A DNA stretch of 6,358 bases from positions 1 to 6,358 of the forward strand of contig JALUQR010000023.1 of assembly GCA_027017505.1 (NCBI GenBank), written 5' to 3'. The stretch comes from a bacterium. GTDB lineage: Bacteria > Desulfobacterota > GWC2-55-46 > DRQE01. The position numbers were made by a program, and so were the translations under genes. Shown here piece after piece: positions 1 through 6,358 of this stretch. Below the pieces are notes generated by a model. That model searched no databases. It was not told the DNA's origin and worked only from the letters and a program-made list of their open reading frames with translations. Numbering within the stretch: the stretch's first letter is position 1; each line of letters begins with the position of its first letter.

Positions 1-2920
1 GTTCATACTGACACTCCTTATGGTCACCATAGGTGGCCTTGTGGGAATATACAACGCATCAAAGATAACAGAGGTTACGAGGTTCCTCTACAGCGATATA
101 TTCAAGAAAACAGAGATACTGCTCACCCTGGAGAAGGAATTCCTGGCACATCGCCAGGAACTGTTCCTGCACATAATAGTGGCGGACAAGGGCTCCAAGG
201 CGTTCCTTGAATCCACCATAAAAGACCGCAGAAAGAAGATAAGAAAGCTCGTTGAAGAGTACAGAAAGCTGGGCATTAACGAGAAGAGCAGAAAAATACT
301 AGACAGATTTGTATCCAACCTCAACTACTACTGGGATATTCAGGACACCGCACTGGGCATATCCGCCATGGGTGAGAGGGATACCGCCATGGACATAGAA
401 AGACTTGACGGTAACGAGCGGTTCAACACAGCCCTCAACGCACTCAAGACCCTCATAGAGGAAGAAAAGATAGCAGCCCTTTCAGCCTACAGAAAAACAG
501 AACACCTGGGAAGGATAATACTCGCGGTTACCCTTATATTCACACTCCTCGGGCTTGTCATAGCAGGCGGGCTGTGGTGGGTCCTTTCAAGGTCTATTGC
601 AAGACCCATACAGGCAATAGAAGAGTCTGCAAGAAAACTGGCAGAGGGAGACCTCAAACAGCGTGTCCAGGTGGTAAGCAACGACGAGATAGGAGCCCTC
701 GCAAGGGAGTTCAACAGAATGGCAGAAAGCCTTGAACACTACTACGAGACACTTGAAAAGAAGGTAAGAGAAAGAACCGAAGAGCTGAGAGTAGCAAACG
801 AAGAACTGCAGAAGAAGAAAAAAGAGCTCGAAATTAAGAACGAAGAGCTTGCAAGGGCAAGCCAGATGAAGAGCCAGTTCCTGGCAAATGTATCCCACGA
901 GCTCAGAACCCCGCTTAACTCCATCATAGGGTTCTCAGAGCTACTGCAGGATAAGGCCTTTGGAGAGCTCAACGAAAAACAGCTGCAGTATGTAAAGTTC
1001 ATACACTCAAGCGGGGTCCACCTGCTACAGCTTATAAACAGTATACTCGATTTGTCCAAGATAGAGGCAGGCAGGATGGAGGTTGTCCCAGAAGAGTTCG
1101 TTCTCACAGAGATGCTCACAGAGATTCTTGCAACCATAAAACCACTGGCACACAAAAAGAACATAACCATAGAGATGAAGGACACCCCTGCCAGCCCTGT
1201 CATTGTTGCGGATAAGGCGAAGTTCAAACAGATAATGTTTAACCTTCTCTCCAATGCGGTAAAGTTCAATGTTGACGGTGGAAAGGTCATCGTTGACTGG
1301 GACATAAAGGAGGAACCAAAGGGAACGGACTTTGAAAGATACCTCTACATATCAGTGGAGGACACTGGCATAGGCATAAAGGAGAGTGACCTGGACAGAA
1401 TATTCAGGGAGTTCGAACAGCTCGAGCCAACCATAACGAGGGAACACGGAGGCACTGGACTTGGACTCGCACTTACAAAGAAACTGGTGGAGCTACATCA
1501 CGGTGAGATATGGGTGGAGAGTGAGTTCGGAAAGGGAAGCAAATTTACCGTAAAGCTACCACAGGGGGTAAAGAAGATAGAGGTCATAAAGCCCGATGTG
1601 GATACCACAACCATCATGCGTGAGCCAGAAGAGAGCCCCCTCATACTCGTTGCAGGAGAAAGTGAGGATGTGAACCACCTTTTGCAGATATACCTTACAG
1701 AGGAGAACTACCATGTGCTCACAGTAAAGGACGGCACCGAGCTCATAGAAAAGGCAAGGGAGAAGAAGCCCTTTGCAGTGGTTATGGGCATAATGCTACC
1801 AGGAAAGAAGGACGGATGGGAGGTGCTGAAAGAACTCAAGTCAGATAACGAAACAAAGGACATACCCGTTGTTATAATATCCTCTACAAACAACAAGGAG
1901 CTGGGCTTTGCACTGGGAGCTGTGGACTATCTTGTGAAACCCGTGGAGAAGGACAGACTCCTGGGAGCACTCGAGAGACTCAGCTTTGCAAAGAGGGTAA
2001 AAAGGGAGAAACTGGACATACTCGTTGTGGATGACGAGCCCTATGTGCTCGACCTGCTGGGTGATATGCTCGAGAAAGAGGGCTACAAGGTGCTCAAGGC
2101 AGATACAGGTGAGAAGGCCATAAAGATGGCAATAGAAAAAGAGCCTTCACTTATAATACTTGACCTTATGATGCCAGGCACAAGCGGGTTCGATGTGGTG
2201 GAAAGGCTTAAAAAACACCCCATAGCGAAAAACATCCCCATACTCATATTCACCGCAAAGGAGATAACCGAAGAGGACAAGGCAAGGCTCAACTCGTCCA
2301 TAAAGAAAATCATAAGAAAGGCAAGTTTTTCAAGAGAGGAGCTTCTCTCCGAGATAAGGTTCCTTGAGTTAGCATACCCAGAGAAGGCAAACATGCTGGA
2401 TAAAACCACCAGACTCTTTAACAGAAGATACTTCGATATGATACTCTCACGGGAGCTTACAAGAAGCGAGCAGAACAGAAAGATGTTCTCTGTACTCTAC
2501 ATAGACATAGACAACTTCGAGGAGTTCAACAGAAGGTGGGGACTTAAAAACGGCGATGAGGCACTAAGGAAGATGGCAGAGCTCTTTGTGTCCAACTTAA
2601 GAAGGATGGACAGTGCTGTAAGATACGGAGATGATGAGTTTGCGGTGCTCCTTCCCGATACAGTGTGCGAGGAGGCATACAATGTGGCAAAAAAGCTCAA
2701 AGAGCTTGTCACATCCTACAGGTTCAGGGCGGGCGGACAGGAGGATAGTCTTACGGTAAGTGTGGCTGTTATGACGCTTCCTGTGGAGGAAGATGTGGTC
2801 ATCATGGAGGAACTCAAAAGGCTTGTTAGAAAGGCACACCTTAAGGGCGGAAACAGGATAGCTGTTTACGGGAGGGATGAGAATGACGGAACAGAAAAAG
2901 ATTCTGGTGGTAGAGGATAA
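1..2920 (+). CDS. Hybrid sensor histidine kinase with two receivers and a degenerate GGDEF domain (5' partial)
   Basis: The protein is an inner-membrane sensor kinase. Residues are numbered from the ATG at 20, but that is not the real start: the frame stays open to the edge and the preceding codons (FILTLL) belong to a first membrane helix. Residues 15-160 are a helical, extracytoplasmic four-helix-bundle-type sensor, and about 165-189 are the second membrane helix. HAMP follows (about 190-240, with Pro196 and DEIG), then a charged coiled coil (240-284). HisKA carries His293 in SHELRTP. HATPase shows the N box (408-417), DTGIGI (448-453) and GGTGLGL (477-483), so kinase activity looks intact. 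Receiver 1 (539-655) lacks the phospho-acceptor: Gly590 replaces Asp, and Gly546-Glu547 sit at the acidic pair. Receiver 2 (664-780) is complete: Asp671, Asp672, Asp715, Thr745, Lys767. A GGDEF-family domain (794-950) reads GDDEF. No Hpt domain is seen. The signal sensed is unknown. The family call is firm; activity of the altered domains is inference. Confidence 0.93.
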   Translation, partial: FILTLLMVTIGGLVGIYNASKITEVTRFLYSDIFKKTEILLTLEKEFLAHRQELFLHIIVADKGSKAFLESTIKDRRKKIRKLVEEYRKLGINEKSRKILDRFVSNLNYYWDIQDTALGISAMGERDTAMDIERLDGNERFNTALNALKTLIEEEKIAALSAYRKTEHLGRIILAVTLIFTLLGLVIAGGLWWVLSRSIARPIQAIEESARKLAEGDLKQRVQVVSNDEIGALAREFNRMAESLEHYYETLEKKVRERTEELRVANEELQKKKKELEIKNEELARASQMKSQFLANVSHELRTPLNSIIGFSELLQDKAFGELNEKQLQYVKFIHSSGVHLLQLINSILDLSKIEAGRMEVVPEEFVLTEMLTEILATIKPLAHKKNITIEMKDTPASPVIVADKAKFKQIMFNLLSNAVKFNVDGGKVIVDWDIKEEPKGTDFERYLYISVEDTGIGIKESDLDRIFREFEQLEPTITREHGGTGLGLALTKKLVELHHGEIWVESEFGKGSKFTVKLPQGVKKIEVIKPDVDTTTIMREPEESPLILVAGESEDVNHLLQIYLTEENYHVLTVKDGTELIEKAREKKPFAVVMGIMLPGKKDGWEVLKELKSDNETKDIPVVIISSTNNKELGFALGAVDYLVKPVEKDRLLGALERLSFAKRVKREKLDILVVDDEPYVLDLLGDMLEKEGYKVLKADTGEKAIKMAIEKEPSLIILDLMMPGTSGFDVVERLKKHPIAKNIPILIFTAKEITEEDKARLNSSIKKIIRKASFSREELLSEIRFLELAYPEKANMLDKTTRLFNRRYFDMILSRELTRSEQNRKMFSVLYIDIDNFEEFNRRWGLKNGDEALRKMAELFVSNLRRMDSAVRYGDDEFAVLLPDTVCEEAYNVAKKLKELVTSYRFRAGGQEDSLTVSVAVMTLPVEEDVVIMEELKRLVRKAHLKGGNRIAVYGRDENDGTEKDSGGRG
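2871..2875 (+). promoter_or_regulatory. Ribosome binding site for the single-domain receiver gene
   Basis: GGAGG lies inside the kinase coding region, 7 nt before the ATG at 2883. The in-frame ATG at 2877 lies only 1 nt after it, too close for normal initiation. This site therefore favours 2883 as the start. Confidence 0.7.
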
Positions 2921-3254
2921 CCTCATGAACAAGGTTCTGGTCAAGGAGATACTCTCCGTAAAGGGCTACCAGATAATAGAGGCGGTCACAGGGAAAGAGG
3001 CCATAGAAAAAACAATGGCAGAAAAACCAGACCTTATACTTATGGACCTACAGCTACCAGAGATGGACGGTATTACCGCCACAAAGCTCATAAAGGATAA
3101 AGAGGAATTCAAGAACATCCCAGTGGTAGCCCTTACAGCATCCGCCATGAAGGGAGACGAAGAGAAGATCCTCAAAGAAGGCTTTGACGGCTATGTGCCA
3201 AAACCAATAGAGGTTAAAAAACTGCTCGATGTGGTTGAGGAAAACCTGAAGTAG
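2883..3254 (+). CDS. Single-domain response regulator (stand-alone receiver, CheY/DivK/Spo0F type)
   Basis: This is a 123-residue protein made of one receiver domain with no output domain. It probably acts in the cytoplasm as a phosphate carrier or by binding a partner protein. Key residues are all present, counted from the ATG at 2883: Glu11-Asp12 acidic pair, Asp55 phospho-acceptor in LMDLQLP, Thr85 in LTAS, and Lys107-Pro108. The length is normal for the family. An in-frame ATG at 2877 would add two residues but leaves no room for the GGAGG at 2871-2875, so 2883 is preferred. The gene overlaps the kinase end by 38 nt in the +1 frame, which points to co-transcription and coupled translation. 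The kinase upstream is the natural phosphodonor, either directly from His293 or through an Hpt protein encoded elsewhere; this pairing is inferred from position. Similarity to the REC domains that end hybrid kinases (the VVEDN and MDLQLPEMDG style) is strong. Confidence 0.93.
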   Translation: MTEQKKILVVEDNLMNKVLVKEILSVKGYQIIEAVTGKEAIEKTMAEKPDLILMDLQLPEMDGITATKLIKDKEEFKNIPVVALTASAMKGDEEKILKEGFDGYVPKPIEVKKLLDVVEENLK

Positions 3255-3266
3255 CAGGCATTCCAC

Positions 3267-3326
3267 GGGGGCAAGACAGGCTTCAAAACACAGGTTTCGT
3301 TTCTGCCCCCATCTAAAGCCTGTCTT
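3267..3326. repeat. Two interlocked inverted repeats in the convergent intergenic region
   Basis: Arm A is GGGGGCA (3267-3273), and its exact complement A' TGCCCCC is at 3304-3310. Arm B is AAGACAGGCTT (3273-3283), and its exact complement B' AAGCCTGTCTT is at 3316-3326. The order A-B-A'-B' means the two stems cannot nest in one simple hairpin. A second copy of part of B, ACAGGTTTC (3290-3298; compare ACAGGCTTC at 3276-3284), can also pair with B' with one G-U pair. The pairings are read directly from the sequence; a function is not shown. Confidence 0.8.
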
Positions 3327-3327
3327 T
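3267..3327. terminator. Possible transcription terminator region between convergent genes
   Basis: Two transcripts meet here within 72 nt, so termination is expected. Hairpins from B:B' (11 bp) or A:A' (7 bp, G/C-rich) could serve. Neither is followed by a convincing T tract on either strand: after B' on the plus strand there is only a short TTT, and on the minus strand the stem runs into GCCCCC. This may be a weak bidirectional or a factor-dependent terminator. The call rests mostly on location. Confidence 0.35.
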
Positions 3328-5291
3328 CATGTCTTCCTGCGGAGGGATTCCACAAGCCCCTTTATTCTTTCAAGCTCTCTCTGGCTGAGCGTTTTCCTGC
3401 CGTATTTTACCTTCTCGAAGAATTCTGTAAGTTCTATTGCCTCGTGTATGCCCGTTCTCAGTGCAAACTCCATGGGGGTTTCATGGGGCAGTCTTGTAAG
3501 GCCCTTTTTTGACAGTATGCGGGTCATCTCCCTGTAGAACCATGGCATTTCAGAGGTGCCTCCAGCCCCCTTTCTTTTAAGTGCCATAACCACAAGCACT
3601 GTTACAACCACTGCGAATGCAACAGTCAGCCCCACTGGTGTGCCCCTTTTAAGCCCCTTAAGGGCACTTATGGCAGAGTATCTTACGCTGTTTACACCCC
3701 TTTCGAGCGAGCGGGCAAGCCTTATCTGGTCTGAAAGGCTGTAGTTTATAATGTATCTGTACCATCTGAGGTAGAGGGCATCTATGTAGAGTGCAAGGGT
3801 GGATGTGCGCTCTCCAGAGAGGACCTGCTGAACAGGGGTGGGGTCAAAGGACATCCAGCCTTGGCCATCTATGTGGGCCTCAACCCATGTGTGGGCATCT
3901 TTCTGTCTTATTATGTAGTAGTTGCCGAACTGGTTCCACTCGCCACCTGCAAAGCCCGTTACAAGGCGTGCGGGTATGCCCAGGGTTCTGAGCATCATGA
4001 CCATACCTGCCGAAAACTGCTCGCACCAGCCCGTTCTGGTGTTAAAGAGAAAGTCCTCGATGGGCTCTCCAGAGCCGTTCTGCACCACAGAAAGGGAGTA
4101 TGTGTAGTTGTCCTTAAGATACATCTCTATGGCCCTTGCCTTCTCAAGGGCTGTGGTGGCATCTTCTGTGACCCTTTCTGCAAGTTCCCTTATTCCTGCA
4201 AGCTCCTCTGGCACCTCAAGATAGGGGGAAAGCCCCTCTGGCCCTGCAGGCAATCTTGCATGAGGGTTTGCAACCAGGCGGTACTCTATCCTTCTGAGCG
4301 GTGCAGACGGCAGATAGAGTGTGCCCGTGGGGTCCGTCCATATGCCGGTGAATCTTCCCTCTATTTTCGTCCAGCCAGGGGGGCTGAAGAGAACCTCTGT
4401 GTCCAGGGGCTCAAGCATTATCCTGTAGGGTATCTGTCTGCTGTCGGGCTTAAGCCCCGAAAGAAATACCCCCCTTCTGGCCCTTCTTACAAGGCTTCGC
4501 TCCCATTTTTCTCTCTTCCACACACCATCCCTGTAAATGGTAAGCACCGCACCCCTTATGTAGAGCGGAGGGCTCTGCGGGGTGGATACCCTCATGACTA
4601 TGGTTGAGTCCAGCTTTACAGTGCCCATGGAGCCAAGCTCCACAGTATCGGAAAAGCCCGATACCTTTATGGTATTGAGGGTCTGGGTTTCAATAAGATG
4701 AAGCTCCATCCTGGGTATTATGAAAAACAGCACAAGTGTTATAAGAAGGGAGAGCACCGTAAGTGCCATGGTACCGAGAAAGAACAGCCTGCTGAAAAGC
4801 CCTGCTGGTGGGTCTGAAAGACCGTGCTCTGCGCTGTCCCTCTTTATGTTGAATATTATCATCGCCCATATTGTGGATACCGTAAAGAGAAACAGCACAC
4901 CGAAGAACGCAGGGCTTGTGGTGGATGCTGATGCAGAGAGTAGCTCGAAGAAGACTATGATGTAGAGGATGAGATGGTCACGGGTTGTCTTAAGGTCATA
5001 GAGTTTGAGCACAAAGAGTAATGATAGAAACCTTGCGGAAGAGCCCACAAGGGAGCGGGATAGCATAAGATAGTCTGCAAGGAATGCAACAAACAGCACG
5101 ATGGCAAGCACATTCCACACCCCTGAGGGCACCACTCTGCCAATCTGCTCCCTTACAGCCAGGGATGCCACAGTTGCAACCCATACGAACACGAGAAACC
5201 CCGCACCGAGCTCTTCCACAACCGAGAGCGATAGAAGCCCCACAGCGGTTATAAGATAGAGTATAAGGTTTATGTACGCTGAAAACCTCAT
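3327..5291 (-). CDS. tgpA: TgpA-like membrane protein with transglutaminase-like domain (DUF3488 / Transglut_core / DUF4129)
   Basis: This 654-residue membrane protein is of the TgpA type. Residues 1-192 hold six or seven hydrophobic segments (about 5-27, 29-46, 57-75, 83-97, 105-124, 127-147, 170-192). The transglutaminase-like core (about 380-485) has the expected triad: Cys423 in GWCEQFS, His467 in DAHTWVEA and Asp483 in FDPTP. A final membrane helix lies at about 552-571, followed by LKRK and a DUF4129-like tail (585-650). The positive charges after the last helix and near 150-168 suggest a cytoplasmic tail and a periplasmic catalytic domain. The ATG overlaps the DUF58 stop by 4 nt (ATGA), with a weak GGGTGG ribosome site (5296-5301) inside the upstream gene. 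Family members are thought to act on envelope proteins or peptides as protease- or transglutaminase-like enzymes; the substrate is unknown here. Length and layout are typical, and no frameshift is seen. Confidence 0.93.
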   Translation of the reverse strand: MRFSAYINLILYLITAVGLLSLSVVEELGAGFLVFVWVATVASLAVREQIGRVVPSGVWNVLAIVLFVAFLADYLMLSRSLVGSSARFLSLLFVLKLYDLKTTRDHLILYIIVFFELLSASASTTSPAFFGVLFLFTVSTIWAMIIFNIKRDSAEHGLSDPPAGLFSRLFFLGTMALTVLSLLITLVLFFIIPRMELHLIETQTLNTIKVSGFSDTVELGSMGTVKLDSTIVMRVSTPQSPPLYIRGAVLTIYRDGVWKREKWERSLVRRARRGVFLSGLKPDSRQIPYRIMLEPLDTEVLFSPPGWTKIEGRFTGIWTDPTGTLYLPSAPLRRIEYRLVANPHARLPAGPEGLSPYLEVPEELAGIRELAERVTEDATTALEKARAIEMYLKDNYTYSLSVVQNGSGEPIEDFLFNTRTGWCEQFSAGMVMMLRTLGIPARLVTGFAGGEWNQFGNYYIIRQKDAHTWVEAHIDGQGWMSFDPTPVQQVLSGERTSTLALYIDALYLRWYRYIINYSLSDQIRLARSLERGVNSVRYSAISALKGLKRGTPVGLTVAFAVVVTVLVVMALKRKGAGGTSEMPWFYREMTRILSKKGLTRLPHETPMEFALRTGIHEAIELTEFFEKVKYGRKTLSQRELERIKGLVESLRRKT

Positions 5292-6325
5292 GGTTCCACC
5301 CTTACAGAGGGGCCACCCTTTCTATCCACAGGGGCTATCTCTGCAAGAACCTCCATGATGCGATGGAGCTGTTGTATGCCCCTGCCGTACTCAACACTAC
5401 GGGTGAGGGTCTTGAGGGCTACCTCATAGCCACTTTTAAGATAGTGGTTTGCAAGAGATGCGGCTCTGTCAACCATTGCCTCAAAGGTCTCATCCTCTCT
5501 GCCCCTGTTCTCAAACACTATGGAGACCCTTTTTGTTTTCTCCGTTTCAAACTCCTTTTTAATGAGTCTGCCTGCCCTTGCACTTGCCTTCCAGTGGATG
5601 AACTTTGCATCGTCCAAGAGGGTGTAGTCCTCAAGCCCCCGTATTTCGTCTCCTGTGCCACGGTCATGGGTTGATGTGGCTCCATGCTCTCCAGCAGGGT
5701 TAACCTCAGGAAGACCTGCCTCCACTATGGCAGGATACACAACCACCTCCTGTGCGGATGGTAGCCTTCTCATCTTAACGAAGAACCCGAAGGGAAATCT
5801 TGTTGCAACCACAATACCGCTGAGTTTCATCCTGCCCCTTCTGGTAAATGTGTACCTTGCGATACCCTCTTTCTTTCCTCCCGCTTCAAGCTTTACAATG
5901 TAGAGGGGTTCACACTCAAGGCCCTCCTGAGGGAGTTCTTCCACCCAGAAGGAATAGGAGGCAACAAGCCCCTTTCTGTTCTCAACGGATATTCTTACAG
6001 GCACCACACTGTTTTTGTGGATGACAGCTGGAAGTTCTCTTTTTATGTGCAGGTTCTGCAGTACAAGCTCGCTCAATATGCCTGATATGATTATAAGTGA
6101 GAGTAGCGTTGCCACCACAAGGTAGAGCAGGTTGTTTCCGGTGTTTATGGCAGATATTCCTATAACGAGAAGTAGCAGTACAAAGCGCCAGCCATCTTTT
6201 GTGAATCTGAGTGTTCTTGAGAGCTCAAACGAGGGGTAAGATGTGGTAGGGCTTCTGCGGAATATACGGCCACCCAGGAGTGTGAGCCATGGCAGTGGTG
6301 CGGATATAAGTTTTGGAAGGTTCAT
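5288..6325 (-). CDS. DUF58 domain protein (MoxR-associated)
   Basis: This 345-residue protein has two adjacent hydrophobic segments near its N terminus (about 47-62 and 65-88), which anchor it in the membrane. The DUF58 signature runs from Gly225 (GDEIRGLEDYTLLDD) to IHWKASAR at 243-250. The region after it (about 266-310) resembles the von Willebrand A-like part seen in this family. The biochemical role of DUF58 proteins is not settled; they are almost always encoded between a MoxR AAA+ ATPase and a transglutaminase-like membrane protein, as here. The start is the ATG at 6325-6323. It directly abuts the TAG of the upstream gene and no good ribosome binding site is visible, which fits re-initiation by ribosomes finishing the upstream gene. 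The stop overlaps the next start as ATGA. Length and motif are normal for the family. Confidence 0.93.
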   Translation of the reverse strand: MNLPKLISAPLPWLTLLGGRIFRRSPTTSYPSFELSRTLRFTKDGWRFVLLLLVIGISAINTGNNLLYLVVATLLSLIIISGILSELVLQNLHIKRELPAVIHKNSVVPVRISVENRKGLVASYSFWVEELPQEGLECEPLYIVKLEAGGKKEGIARYTFTRRGRMKLSGIVVATRFPFGFFVKMRRLPSAQEVVVYPAIVEAGLPEVNPAGEHGATSTHDRGTGDEIRGLEDYTLLDDAKFIHWKASARAGRLIKKEFETEKTKRVSIVFENRGREDETFEAMVDRAASLANHYLKSGYEVALKTLTRSVEYGRGIQQLHRIMEVLAEIAPVDRKGGPSVRVEP

Positions 6326-6358
6326 CTAAACCGGTACTGTTGTGGACTCAACTATCTC
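6326..6358 (-). CDS. C-terminal end of an upstream gene, probably a MoxR-family AAA+ ATPase (partial)
   Basis: Reading the minus strand from the right edge gives ten codons, EIVESTTVPV, and then TAG at 6328-6326, immediately before the DUF58 ATG. An ending of the form acidic, hydrophobic, then V-P is common at the C terminus of MoxR ATPases, and a moxR gene directly before DUF58 is the standard order. Ten codons cannot prove identity: the reading frame is seen, while the family is inferred mainly from context. MoxR proteins are cytoplasmic chaperone-like ATPases that partner with von Willebrand A-type proteins. Confidence 0.55.
   Translation of the reverse strand, partial: EIVESTTVPV

Noticed and set aside
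742..1305. A 187-codon minus-strand open frame opposite the kinase
   Set aside because: The translation is a Ser/Phe-rich, low-complexity shadow of the HisKA/HATPase coding strand, which has all the expected motifs. No ribosome site or domain supports it.
2892..2904. The A-rich run near the kinase end as a programmed frameshift that would fuse the kinase to the small receiver
   Set aside because: Reaching the receiver frame needs a +1 shift, while A-rich slippery runs typically give -1, and that frame is not the receiver's. The receiver has its own well-spaced GGAGG and ATG.
3255..3326. A small gene or regulatory RNA in the intergenic gap
   Set aside because: Only 72 nt are available, with no start plus ribosome site and no promoter-like elements that I can see. 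The repeats are better treated as RNA 3'-end structure.
3861..4607. A 248-codon plus-strand open frame inside the tgpA region
   Set aside because: It lies opposite a clear transglutaminase-like gene with an intact catalytic triad. Its translation is rich in Cys, Gly and Arg, shows no known domain, and looks like an antisense shadow.
3327..6325. The DUF58/TgpA cluster as a new defence or toxin system
   Set aside because: The gene order, lengths and catalytic motifs match the widespread MoxR-DUF58-transglutaminase set, and there are no mobile or defence-type neighbours in the window.

Overview
The window holds two gene clusters that face each other, plus partial genes at both edges. Five protein-coding genes can be supported. 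I see no RNA genes, CRISPR array, insertion sequence or phage gene. The organism is probably a Gram-negative bacterium or a close relative. Base composition looks near 50% G+C by eye. Arginine is mostly AGA/AGG and isoleucine is very often ATA in the kinase gene, a style common in thermophilic or deep-branching lineages such as Nitrospirota, Aquificota and some Desulfobacterota. That placement is a guess from codon style alone.

Positions 1-3254, plus strand, are a signalling cluster. A large membrane-bound hybrid histidine kinase enters from the left edge with its true start outside the window. Its order is four-helix-bundle sensor, HAMP, coiled coil, HisKA, HATPase, receiver 1, receiver 2, GGDEF-like. 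A stand-alone single-domain receiver gene overlaps its 3' end by 38 nt. Two output modules of the kinase look altered. Receiver 1 has lost the phospho-accepting aspartate and both residues of the acidic pair. The GGDEF domain reads GDDEF and has lost several substrate-contacting residues, yet keeps an RxxD inhibitory-site motif. Receiver 2 and the stand-alone receiver have their key residues. The likely picture is a kinase whose phosphate goes to receiver 2 and/or the small receiver, while receiver 1 and GGDEF act as structural or ligand-binding modules.

Positions 3255-3326 are the only intergenic stretch. It lies between convergent genes and contains two inverted repeats that interlock in the order A-B-A'-B', so the hairpins they could form compete with each other.

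Positions 3327-6358, minus strand, are a tightly packed cluster: the last ten codons of an upstream gene (probably a MoxR-type AAA+ ATPase), a DUF58 protein, and a TgpA-like membrane protein with a transglutaminase-like domain. The upstream stop codon abuts the DUF58 start, and the DUF58 stop overlaps the TgpA start as ATGA, so translational coupling is likely. MoxR, DUF58 and transglutaminase-like genes are a widespread conserved set, thought to act on cell-envelope proteins, though the biochemical role is poorly defined.

Overall these are recognisable families. I do not see a clearly new system. The points most worth a second look are the altered domains of the kinase and the interlocked repeats.
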